From NCBI GenBank assembly GCA_949531795.1, contig CATIQX010000172.1:1-15808 (forward strand): 15,808 nucleotides of DNA, in the 5' to 3' direction. Below are positions 1 to 6,828 of the stretch, piece by piece; position 1 is the first letter of the stretch; each line of letters begins with the position of its first letter. The position numbers and the translations under genes were made by a program. Source of the stretch: Cryomorphaceae bacterium. Lineage in GTDB: Bacteria; Bacteroidota; Bacteroidia; Flavobacteriales; BACL11. The notes beneath the pieces are model-generated. The model was not told the origin of the DNA. It searched no databases and was given only the letters and a program-made list of their open reading frames with translations.

Positions 1-47
1 AAGATTTCATAAAAATAAAGTAGTATATTCGTTCTCAAAAACAAGAA

Positions 48-55
48 CAAAAGTA
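48..55 (-). promoter_or_regulatory. possible outward-facing -7 element
   Basis: Read on the minus strand this is TACTTTTG, a full match to TAnnTTTG, pointing out of the left edge. No TTG lies at the usual distance upstream, so the evidence is the -7 match alone. It would serve a divergent gene beyond the window, if one exists. Confidence 0.25.
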
Positions 56-56
56 T

Positions 57-64
57 TACTTTTA
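57..64 (+). promoter_or_regulatory. possible recQ -7 promoter element
   Basis: TACTTTTA matches the Bacteroidota -7 consensus TAnnTTTG at all but the last base and ends 8 bases before the recQ ATG. A TTC at 32-34 is the only -33-like triplet at usable spacing. A second near match, TATATTCG, lies at 24-31. An imperfect dyad (GTTCT at 31-35, AGAAC at 44-48) lies between the two. This is a weak call in AT-rich DNA. Confidence 0.3.
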
Positions 65-72
65 TATTAAGA

Positions 73-2256
73 ATGAGCATTTCTAAAGAAACACTAAACA
101 AAAACCTAAAAAGCATATTCGGCTTCAATAGCTTTAGGGCAGACCAAGCGGATATCATACTTAATCTACTAGAAGGGAATGACAGTATGGTAATAATGCC
201 AACAGGAGGAGGGAAGTCCATGTGTTATCAATTACCAGCATTAATATCGGACGGCTGTGCAATTGTGGTATCACCACTTATTGCGTTAATGAAAAATCAA
301 GTAGATGTGTTAAGAGGGCACTATCAGAATGATAGTATTGCTCATGTACTCAATTCTTCATTAACAAAGACACAAACCATCCAAGTCAAGGAAGATATAA
401 AGTCAGGAAAAACAAAACTTTTATATGTTGCTCCTGAATCCTTAGTTAAAACTGAAAATACAGAATTTTTCAGATCAGTAAAAATTTCATTTTACGCTAT
501 TGATGAAGCTCATTGCATTTCAGAGTGGGGACATGATTTTAGACCAGAATACCGTAAACTAAAACAAATTATTGACAATATAGGAACAGCTCCTGTAATT
601 GCACTTACTGCTACTGCGACACCTAAAGTAAGGCAAGATATAATGAAGAACCTCAAAATAAATGACGGAAAACTATATCTTGATTCATTCAATAGGAGTA
701 ATCTTTTTTATGAAATACGGCCTAAAAAAGATGTTGCCAAACAAATAATACAATATATAAGTACTCGTAAAGGAGAGTCAGGAATTGTATACTGCCTTAG
801 CAGAAAAAAAGTGGAAGAAATAGCAGAGACTCTGCAGATAAATGGAATAAAAGCTTTGCCTTATCATGCAGGATTAGAAGCTAAAAAGAGAGTAGCACAT
901 CAAGAGGCCTTTTTAATGGATGATTGTGATGTTATAGTGGCAACTATTGCCTTTGGGATGGGAATTGATAAACCAGACATCAGATATGTAGTGCACCATG
1001 ATATACCTAAAAGCTTAGAAGGATATTACCAAGAAACTGGTCGTGCAGGGAGAGATGGTGGAAAAGGAGATTTAATTACTTTCTATGATTACAAGGACAT
1101 TGAAAAATTAGAAAAATTTCTTCAAGGAAAACCAGTTGCCGAACAAGAGGTTGGTCGATTACTAATAATGGAAACGATTGCATTTTCTGAAACCTCCATG
1201 TGTAGAAGAAAGTACTTACTTCACTATTTTGGTGAAGAATTTGATGCAGTTAAATGCGATAATATGTGCGACAACTGTAAGGATCCTAAAGAAAAAACAG
1301 AAGGGAAAAAATATGTTAAACTCTTACTTGAAGGAGTATTTGCATGCCGTGAACGCTTCAAGCCAAAAGAAATGGCCAGTATTATGATAGGCGATAGCAA
1401 TTCTCTTATCAAACAACATATGTCACAGATTGAACATGTATTTGGTTCAGGAAAAGATAAATCAATAGGGTTTTGGCATTCAATAATTAGGCAGGTATAT
1501 GTAAAGCAACTACTTACTAAAGAAATTGAAAGTTATGGTACACTTAAAATTACCGAAGCAGGCAAAGAGTATATCAAAAAACCATATAGCTTTGAAATAA
1601 CTGAAGATCATGACTATGATAACATGAATATTCCTGATAGTAGTCAACAAAAAGGAATAGCAATAGACCAAGTGCTTTTCAATATACTTAAAGATTTAAG
1701 AAAAAAAGTAGGTAAAGAAATAGGCCTCCCTCCTGCTATATTATTTATGGAACCTTCTTTAATTGATATGGCTAATCAGTACCCAACAACAATCGAAGAA
1801 ATGGCCCAAGTACAAGGTGTGGGACAAGGTAAGGCAAAAAAATATGGTCAAGATTTCATTAATGCAATCAAGGAATATGTAGATGAGAACGAAATTGATC
1901 GCCCACAAGATATTATTGTTAGAACAGTAGCCAACACAAAATCAAACAAAATATACATCATACAATCTCTAGATAAAAAACTATGGATTGATGATATTGC
2001 AAAAGGAAAAGGGCTTAACCGCGTTGAACTCCTTAACGAAATGGAAGAGATAGTTGAAAAAGGAACTCGCCTTAACTTAGATCACATTATACTAGACATG
2101 ATGGAACCAGATGAGCGTGAGGATATTCATGATTTCTTTAAAGACACAAAGGAATTCTCATTTGATGAGGCTAGAATTGAGTTTGATGAAGATGAATTTA
2201 ATGATGACGAGATTCGCCTATTAAGGATTGACTTCATTTCAAAAATAGCAAATTAA
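73..2256 (+). CDS. recQ: ATP-dependent DNA helicase RecQ
   Basis: Superfamily 2 3'-5' DNA helicase acting in recombination and fork repair. Visible in order: Walker A GGGKS (residues 45-49), DEAH box (144-147), TAT motif (about 180-182), motif VI QETGRAGRDG (320-329), then the RecQ zinc-binding cysteines C377, C395, C399 and C402. A winged-helix RQC region follows (about 410-505), then an HRDC domain (about 531-606). The last 120 residues form an additional helical segment (HTH_40-like, about 615-675) and a very acidic tail. At 727 residues it is longer than the roughly 610 of E. coli RecQ but normal for Bacteroidota RecQ. The ATG at 73 gives an intact N-terminus just before the helicase core. 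The stop codon overlaps the next start (TAATG), so the reductase downstream is probably translationally coupled. Family assignment is secure. Confidence 0.97.
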   Translation: MSISKETLNKNLKSIFGFNSFRADQADIILNLLEGNDSMVIMPTGGGKSMCYQLPALISDGCAIVVSPLIALMKNQVDVLRGHYQNDSIAHVLNSSLTKTQTIQVKEDIKSGKTKLLYVAPESLVKTENTEFFRSVKISFYAIDEAHCISEWGHDFRPEYRKLKQIIDNIGTAPVIALTATATPKVRQDIMKNLKINDGKLYLDSFNRSNLFYEIRPKKDVAKQIIQYISTRKGESGIVYCLSRKKVEEIAETLQINGIKALPYHAGLEAKKRVAHQEAFLMDDCDVIVATIAFGMGIDKPDIRYVVHHDIPKSLEGYYQETGRAGRDGGKGDLITFYDYKDIEKLEKFLQGKPVAEQEVGRLLIMETIAFSETSMCRRKYLLHYFGEEFDAVKCDNMCDNCKDPKEKTEGKKYVKLLLEGVFACRERFKPKEMASIMIGDSNSLIKQHMSQIEHVFGSGKDKSIGFWHSIIRQVYVKQLLTKEIESYGTLKITEAGKEYIKKPYSFEITEDHDYDNMNIPDSSQQKGIAIDQVLFNILKDLRKKVGKEIGLPPAILFMEPSLIDMANQYPTTIEEMAQVQGVGQGKAKKYGQDFINAIKEYVDENEIDRPQDIIVRTVANTKSNKIYIIQSLDKKLWIDDIAKGKGLNRVELLNEMEEIVEKGTRLNLDHIILDMMEPDEREDIHDFFKDTKEFSFDEARIEFDEDEFNDDEIRLLRIDFISKIAN

Positions 2257-2771
2257 TGAATACACTTATTTTATCCAGCTCATTATCTGAAAACTCACGT
2301 TCCTATTTATTATGCAAAGCAGTAGAGCAAGAGTTAACATCAAAAGGAAATATAATCACTTTTATTGATGCAAAAGAAATTCCTATGCAACCCTTCCATC
2401 GAGAAATAAGTAAGGAAATGAAGGTCCTTAGCGAGAAAATTGTAAAGGCGGACAACATTATAATCGGAATGGGTGTACATTGCTATAGCATTAATGATTC
2501 TTTAAAAATTTTACTAGAAGGTTGTTTTGGAAAAGCAACAGGTAAATTTTTTGGTATACTATGCTCTGCAGGAGGTGAAAGAAGCTATCTTGTAACGCAA
2601 CACCTTTCTCAAATATGTATGAATGAATGGCGTATGATACAATTGCCAAGAATTGTTTACGCTATAAGTAAAGATTTTACAAAAAATACCATTACATCCA
2701 AAGAAGTATTGGAAAGAATAAATACCTTTTCAGAAGAATTCCATACAATAGGAAATAAATTACTAGCCTAA
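2256..2771 (+). CDS. NAD(P)H-dependent FMN reductase-like flavoprotein
   Basis: A 171-residue flavodoxin-fold protein of the NADPH-dependent FMN reductase type (PF03358-like), expected to bind FMN in the cytoplasm and reduce flavin or a small acceptor. The N-terminal strand leads into the serine-rich phosphate-binding loop (SSSLSENSRS, residues 7-16). A second flavin loop follows the central strand (GVHCYSIN, 73-80, where the family often has a P-x-Y-N motif). The glycine-rich SAGGERSY segment is at 104-111. Start ATG overlaps the recQ stop by one base (TAATG), implying coupling, though there is no obvious functional link to RecQ. Its stop overlaps the stop of the convergent amidohydrolase by 3 bases. 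Substrate cannot be read from sequence. Confidence 0.8.
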   Translation: MNTLILSSSLSENSRSYLLCKAVEQELTSKGNIITFIDAKEIPMQPFHREISKEMKVLSEKIVKADNIIIGMGVHCYSINDSLKILLEGCFGKATGKFFGILCSAGGERSYLVTQHLSQICMNEWRMIQLPRIVYAISKDFTKNTITSKEVLERINTFSEEFHTIGNKLLA

Positions 2772-2796
2772 TTTTTAATGGCTAGATAAGCCATTA
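2763..2796. repeat. overlapping alternative hairpins at convergent 3' ends
   Basis: A perfect 8-bp stem (TAATGGCT at 2776-2783, AGCCATTA at 2789-2796, 5-base loop) overlaps a second, mutually exclusive 6-bp stem (CTAGCC at 2763-2768, GGCTAG at 2780-2785). They sit across the meeting point of two convergent genes. Neither strand shows a T run after the 8-bp stem, so it is not a textbook intrinsic terminator, but it may end or stabilise either transcript. Confidence 0.4.
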
Positions 2797-3937
2797 GTCC
2801 CATACCCACTTTCAAAGAAGATTCATCAATATTGAAACGAGAAGTGTGCAAGCCGTGTGTAATTCCCTTGCTTTTGTTAGCGGTACCTAAACGATAAAAA
2901 CAAGATGGAACCTTCTGAGAATAATACGAAAAATCCTCTGCAGTCATTCTTATAGGCAAATCAATTACATTTTCTGCACCGATATATTCTTTTGCAAAAG
3001 AAATTGACTTTTTTGTTACTTCCTCATCATTCACCAAACATGGATAACCCTTACGTATATCAAAATCAATTGTTAAACTATAAGTTTCAGCTATAGAAGA
3101 AGCTATTACAAGCATTTTTTCATGAGTCTTCATTCTAAAATCTTCATTTAGTGCTCGCAAAGTCCCTTTGATGTTTACCTTCTCAGGAATAACATTAGTT
3201 GAACCTAAACCCTCAATTAATCCTATTGCCAAAACACAAGGCCGATCTTTCTCTTTCTTAGAAAATTCATCTAGAGCAGTGATTAGCTTTGCAGCTGCAA
3301 GTAATGGACTATTATAATTCTCGGGTAATGCAGCATGCCCTCCTTTTCCTTTAATTGTAATATGTAACTCATCAGTTGATGCCATATATTTTCCTGGTCG
3401 GAAACCTACTTTCCCCACTTCTAAATCAGGAAATACATGTTGCCCAAACATTTTATCTACCTTAGGGCTTTCAAGCACACCCTCTTTTATCATTTGTTGC
3501 GCTCCTCCAGGCAGCATTTCCTCAGCAGGCTGAAAAATAAATTTCATACTTCCCTCCCATTCTTTTTTTAAAGTATTTAAAATCTTGATAGTACCCAACA
3601 TGGAGGCCGTATGTGCGTCATGGCCACAGGCGTGCATTACACCATTATTTTCCGAACAATAGTCAACTTCATTTTCCTCAAAAATAGGTAAGGCATCAAA
3701 ATCGGCACGCAAAGCAATTGTTTTCGAACTCGGATTATTTCCTTTAAGCAATACTATAATTCCAGTATCGGCTATATCCTCAGTAAAATGGATATCCCAA
3801 GTAATAAGAACAGATTTTATATAAGCTGAAGTTTTATGTTCCTTAAAAGAAAGTTCAGGGGTTTTATGTAAATGTCTTCTAATAGACAGAATCTCATCAA
3901 AAATACTTTCGGCTAGTTGTTTTATTTTAGCTATCAT
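2768..3937 (-). CDS. M20D-family metal-dependent amidohydrolase
   Basis: A 389-residue zinc- or manganese-dependent amidohydrolase of the IAA-amino-acid/hippurate hydrolase (M20D) group, which cleaves N-acyl amino acids or related amides. The M20D metal and catalytic residues are visible: C104 and H106 in ACGHDAHT, the glutamate pair of QPAEE (136-140), H167 in GQHVFP, and H364 in HGLHTSRF. The small dimerisation domain lies between about 175 and 285 (GKGGHAALPE at 197-206). Length is typical and there is no signal peptide, so it is cytosolic. The ATG overlaps the TGA of the upstream TauE-like gene (ATGA), indicating one operon and translational coupling. Its 3' end overlaps the convergent reductase. 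The family is clear; the natural substrate is not, and N-acetyl-diaminopimelate deacetylase-like or detoxifying roles remain possible. Confidence 0.92.
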   Translation of the reverse strand: MIAKIKQLAESIFDEILSIRRHLHKTPELSFKEHKTSAYIKSVLITWDIHFTEDIADTGIIVLLKGNNPSSKTIALRADFDALPIFEENEVDYCSENNGVMHACGHDAHTASMLGTIKILNTLKKEWEGSMKFIFQPAEEMLPGGAQQMIKEGVLESPKVDKMFGQHVFPDLEVGKVGFRPGKYMASTDELHITIKGKGGHAALPENYNSPLLAAAKLITALDEFSKKEKDRPCVLAIGLIEGLGSTNVIPEKVNIKGTLRALNEDFRMKTHEKMLVIASSIAETYSLTIDFDIRKGYPCLVNDEEVTKKSISFAKEYIGAENVIDLPIRMTAEDFSYYSQKVPSCFYRLGTANKSKGITHGLHTSRFNIDESSLKVGMGLMAYLAIKN

Positions 3938-4302
3938 TTTGAAGAAATAAGTTTAATAGCCCCAAGTAACATAATAACACCAAAAATACGCCTTACCATT
4001 TGAGGAGGTAAACTAAGTGAAAGCTTAGATCCTAAATATCCACCAATAACAAAAGTAAAAGCAATGACAATAGCATATTCCCACTTTACAAATCCTTCCT
4101 TATAATAATTAATAGCAGCCAAAATACCAATAGGAGGTAACATAGCAAAAAGAGCTGTTCCCTGAGCCTCATGCTGAGTTAAACCCAAAAAGATAATCAA
4201 TAATGGTATCATTAGAATACCACCTCCAACACCTACTAAACCGCTAAGAAGACCAGCTAGCAAACCAATAATAATTAGGATTATAAAAGTTGAAACACTC
4301 AT
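3934..4302 (-). CDS. half-length TauE/SafE-family membrane protein
   Basis: A 122-residue integral membrane protein that matches one repeat of the TauE/SafE (PF01925) permease fold. About four to five hydrophobic segments are seen (near 5-22, 27-41, 48-65, 76-95 and 101-119), with the family's glycine-rich GVGGG loop at 24-28. Usual members have two such repeats and about 250 residues, so a functional transporter would need dimerisation. I start it at ATG 4302. The frame runs on to a TTG at 4336-4338, but that TTG lies exactly where the -33 element of a good promoter should be, and the -7 element lies between the two. It precedes the M20D amidohydrolase with a 4-base overlap. Substrate (sulfite, sulfonates or other organic anions in relatives) is unknown here. 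Confidence 0.8.
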   Translation of the reverse strand: MSVSTFIILIIIGLLAGLLSGLVGVGGGILMIPLLIIFLGLTQHEAQGTALFAMLPPIGILAAINYYKEGFVKWEYAIVIAFTFVIGGYLGSKLSLSLPPQMVRRIFGVIMLLGAIKLISSK

Positions 4303-4306
4303 ACTA

Positions 4307-4338
4307 CAAATGTAAAAAGGAAAAACAGGTACAGGCAA
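4307..4338 (-). promoter_or_regulatory. promoter of tauE-like/amidohydrolase operon
   Basis: On the minus strand, TTG (4338-4336) is followed after 21 bases by TACATTTG (4314-4307), a full match to the Bacteroidota -7 consensus. The expected transcription start falls near 4303, one base before the ATG at 4302, so the mRNA should be leaderless or nearly so. Confidence 0.65.
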
Positions 4339-4372
4339 GCGAAAACGGATAGTTTTAAGACACTAATTAACA

Positions 4373-4380
4373 TATCTTTG
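4373..4380 (+). promoter_or_regulatory. -7 promoter element of metallo-hydrolase gene
   Basis: TATCTTTG matches TAnnTTTG fully. The -33 region holds only a weak TTT (4353-4355). The predicted transcription start is near 4384, next to an ATG at 4385 that opens a 14-codon ORF overlapping the hydrolase start at 4419. It is divergent from the promoter at 4307-4338. Confidence 0.55.
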
Positions 4381-4384
4381 TCAG

Positions 4385-4429
4385 ATGAAAGACCACAAAA
4401 AAACTAAAAACAATAGCTATGAAAGTTAA
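4385..4429 (+). CDS. possible 14-codon upstream ORF
   Basis: ATG at 4385 opens a lysine- and asparagine-rich 14-residue frame that ends in TAA at 4427-4429, running past the metallo-hydrolase ATG (4419) in another frame. If transcription begins near 4384 as the -7 element predicts, this ATG would be the leaderless 5' end of the mRNA and its translation would compete with or couple to the main start. It may equally be chance in AT-rich leader sequence. Confidence 0.2.
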   Translation: MKDHKKTKNNSYES

Positions 4430-5057
4430 ATCCTTTACCTTCAATCATTTTCAAGAAAATACTTATGTGGTATATGATAAAACTAAGGAATGTATAATTA
4501 TAGATCCGGGCTGTTACAATGAAAAAGAAAGAACAGAATTAAGTAGATTCATAACTAGTGAAGGGCTAAATCCAGTAAAACTGATTAACACCCATTGTCA
4601 TATTGACCATGTGCTTGGAAACAAGTTTGTAAGTGAACTTTGGGATTTAGAACTTTATATGCATAAAGAAGACTTGCCGTTACTTGAAAACGCAGGAAGC
4701 ATTAGTAAAATGTATGGCTTGGAGAATTATGAAGGATCACCTTCCCCAAAACATTTTTTAGCTCAAGGCGATACCCTGAATTTTGGGAATAGTAGTTTTA
4801 ATATTCTCTTTACACCAGGACATGCACCAGGACATATTTGTTTGCATAGCCAAAAAAACAACTTAGTGATCGCTGGAGATGTTATTTTTCAAAGAAGTAT
4901 AGGGCGTACTGATTTGCCAGGCGGAGATCATAATGCACTTATCAAAAGTATCAAAACACAGCTTTTTACCCTACCAAATAAAACACAAGTATTTTGCGGA
5001 CACGGACCAAACACTACAATAGGATACGAAAAGGAATTTAATCCTTTTTTGCAGTAA
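4419..5057 (+). CDS. MBL-fold hydrolase (YcbL/glyoxalase II-like)
   Basis: A 212-residue metallo-beta-lactamase-fold hydrolase, similar in size and motifs to the small YcbL-type members of the glyoxalase II group. Full set of di-metal ligands: THCHIDH at 58-64 (H59, H61, D63, H64), H135 in TPGHAPGH, D154 in AGDVIF, and H195 in CGHGP. The segment FQRSIGRTDLPGGD (157-170) is typical of this subfamily. It lacks the C-terminal substrate-binding helices of true glyoxalase II, so hydrolysis of a small thioester or phosphate ester is possible but unassigned. It is cytoplasmic, with no signal peptide. It has its own promoter, divergent from the TauE-like operon, and ends 14 bases before the convergent manC stop. 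Confidence 0.92.
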   Translation: MKVKSFTFNHFQENTYVVYDKTKECIIIDPGCYNEKERTELSRFITSEGLNPVKLINTHCHIDHVLGNKFVSELWDLELYMHKEDLPLLENAGSISKMYGLENYEGSPSPKHFLAQGDTLNFGNSSFNILFTPGHAPGHICLHSQKNNLVIAGDVIFQRSIGRTDLPGGDHNALIKSIKTQLFTLPNKTQVFCGHGPNTTIGYEKEFNPFLQ

Positions 5058-5071
5058 ATTGAAAAAGACTA

Positions 5072-6148
5072 TCAGTCGCTCATAATCTTAACATCAGCAA
5101 CAAATTGTTTTATTTGCTGTTCATCTTCTTTTTTACAAACAAGTAAGACCCCTTTACTTTCAACAATAATGTAGCCATTTAAGCCTTGTAATACTACTTG
5201 CTTTTCTTTTGGCACATTAACAATATTATCTGAAGAATCATATAACATCACATTATCTCCAAGTATAGCATTCTTATTTTTATCTAAATCTAGATGTGTA
5301 TACAGTGAGCCCCAAGTACCTAAATCGCTCCAACCAAAGCTAGCTGGATAAACATATACTTTATCTGATTTTTCCATAATTCCATAATCAATAGAAATAT
5401 TTTTACAACCAGGAAAAACTCTATCAATGTATTCTTCTTCTTTTTCAGTATTGTATTTAGTCTTACCTTCTTCAAAAACAGTATAGATATCGTTTAGATG
5501 CTTCCGGTACGCCAAAGTAATTGACTTAGCACTCCAAACAAACATACCCGAATTCCAAAGGAAATCACCACTATCTAAAAAATTAAGAGCTAACTCTTGA
5601 TTTGGTTTTTCCGTAAAAGTTTTCACTTTTCTCACTTTTTTATGACTAACTAAACCTTCTTCAGTAAACTGAATATACCCATAACCTGTATCTGGTCTGC
5701 TTGGCTTAATTCCAATAGTTAACAAAATATCATTATTTGCACTTAGCTCCAAGCAATCATTCACAACACGTACGAATTCATCTTCCTTTGTAATGATGTG
5801 ATCAGAAGCTGCAATAATCATATTTGCATTAGAATTTTCACTCTGAATTTTGAATGCTGCATAAGCTACACAAGGCGCAGTATTACGCATTGCTGGTTCA
5901 CATAAAATATTTTTTTCTACTAAATCAGATAATTGTTCCTGACATAGGATTTTGTAATTCTTATTAGTAACAATAATAATATTTTCTATGGGACATATTT
6001 TTTTTAATCGCCTAAATGTTTGCTGAATTAATGTTTCTCCTGTACCTAATATATCCAAAAATTGTTTTGGCAAACTTGCTCTACTCATTGGCCAAAAACG
6101 AGAACCAATCCCGCCAGCCATAATTACTGCATAATTGTTCTTATTCAT
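5072..6148 (-). CDS. manC: mannose-1-phosphate guanylyltransferase
   Basis: Makes GDP-mannose from GTP and mannose 1-phosphate, feeding polysaccharide, O-antigen or glycoprotein synthesis. The nucleotide-binding signature AGGIGSRFWPMSR is at 11-23, followed by the PKQF motif (27-30). Further family motifs are EPAMRNTAPC (84-93), SDH (115-117), GYGYIQ (155-160), FTEKP (178-182) and WNSGMFVW (198-205). At 358 residues it is the short form with only the transferase and a left-handed helix-like end, lacking a fused phosphomannose isomerase domain. The start has an A-rich leader and no Shine-Dalgarno, as usual here. It follows the SprT-like gene by 57 bases on the same strand, and the gap holds only weak -7-like sequences, so co-transcription is likely. 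Confidence 0.95.
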   Translation of the reverse strand: MNKNNYAVIMAGGIGSRFWPMSRASLPKQFLDILGTGETLIQQTFRRLKKICPIENIIIVTNKNYKILCQEQLSDLVEKNILCEPAMRNTAPCVAYAAFKIQSENSNANMIIAASDHIITKEDEFVRVVNDCLELSANNDILLTIGIKPSRPDTGYGYIQFTEEGLVSHKKVRKVKTFTEKPNQELALNFLDSGDFLWNSGMFVWSAKSITLAYRKHLNDIYTVFEEGKTKYNTEKEEEYIDRVFPGCKNISIDYGIMEKSDKVYVYPASFGWSDLGTWGSLYTHLDLDKNKNAILGDNVMLYDSSDNIVNVPKEKQVVLQGLNGYIIVESKGVLLVCKKEDEQQIKQFVADVKIMSD

Positions 6149-6205
6149 TTTTGTTTTTGTTTCAATTATTTAATGCTAAACTACAATAAATATAAATTTG
6201 TTTTA

Positions 6206-6784
6206 CTAAATCTTACTAACTTCTGCTAGAGGATGAAATAAATAAACTCTATTTGTATCTTTCTGAGTACAACTAAATCTTTTTCTTAACTTTTTTCCCT
6301 TTTTAAATTCCTTACCATTGCTAGCAATAAACTTATCTCCCTCCAAAATATCAGTAATGGTTGTTCCTTTTTCCTTGTCATATCTCCTTAACACTGTAGA
6401 AAGTCTAACATCCGTTAAAGTTGACGCTTTAGGGTTTAATAAATATAAGCTCAATACTTTATTGATATCCTCAGGAAAGAGGTGAAGAAAGTTGAATAAC
6501 ATAGCCTTAAAGGTTGCTTTCCATTCTAACCCATGAGGCAATACTTTATTGCTATGTTTTGCATAAACAAAAGCATGAGCCAGTTCATGAGTTAATGTAA
6601 TTAGAAAAGAATAAGGGTTTAAGTTATTATTAACGCTAATATATAGAATACCCTTGCGCGCACTAAAGTCTCCCAACTTTGTTCTCCTTGGACTTACAAT
6701 CATTAAATCAACGCATAATTCATCTATCCAAGCTTGTAAAGTTACTCTGCTTTCTGGAGGAACAAATGAGTGAAAAGTATTCAT
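6206..6784 (-). CDS. SprT-like zinc metalloprotein
   Basis: A 192-residue SprT-like (PF10263) protein. The HELAH zinc motif is at residues 66-70 and a third ligand is likely H84 in PHGLEWK (83-89), matching the SprT/Spartan layout. In eukaryotes the related domain degrades DNA-protein crosslinks; the role of bacterial SprT proteins is poorly known. The C-terminal part, which in many SprT proteins is a four-cysteine zinc ribbon, keeps the basic character but only one cysteine (C172), so the ribbon appears lost. It lies 44 bases after the transporter gene and 57 before manC, all on one strand. An in-frame TAG lies just upstream, so the ATG at 6784 is the only reasonable start. Confidence 0.85.
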   Translation of the reverse strand: MNTFHSFVPPESRVTLQAWIDELCVDLMIVSPRRTKLGDFSARKGILYISVNNNLNPYSFLITLTHELAHAFVYAKHSNKVLPHGLEWKATFKAMLFNFLHLFPEDINKVLSLYLLNPKASTLTDVRLSTVLRRYDKEKGTTITDILEGDKFIASNGKEFKKGKKLRKRFSCTQKDTNRVYLFHPLAEVSKI

Positions 6785-6828
6785 TAACTTAATAATTCTC
6801 TAGATATTTCAATGAACATATCCATGAA

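Noticed and set aside
2256..5057. A possible defence or toxin-antitoxin system near recQ.
   Set aside because: Neighbours are an FMN reductase-like protein, an amidohydrolase, a TauE-like protein and a metallo-hydrolase; none carries nuclease, toxin or sensor motifs, and the RecQ is an ordinary housekeeping form.
5067..5077. GACT-ATC-AGTC inverted repeat next to a T run after the manC stop (minus strand), resembling a terminator.
   Set aside because: The stem is only 4 bp with a 3-base loop, too weak to call as an intrinsic terminator.
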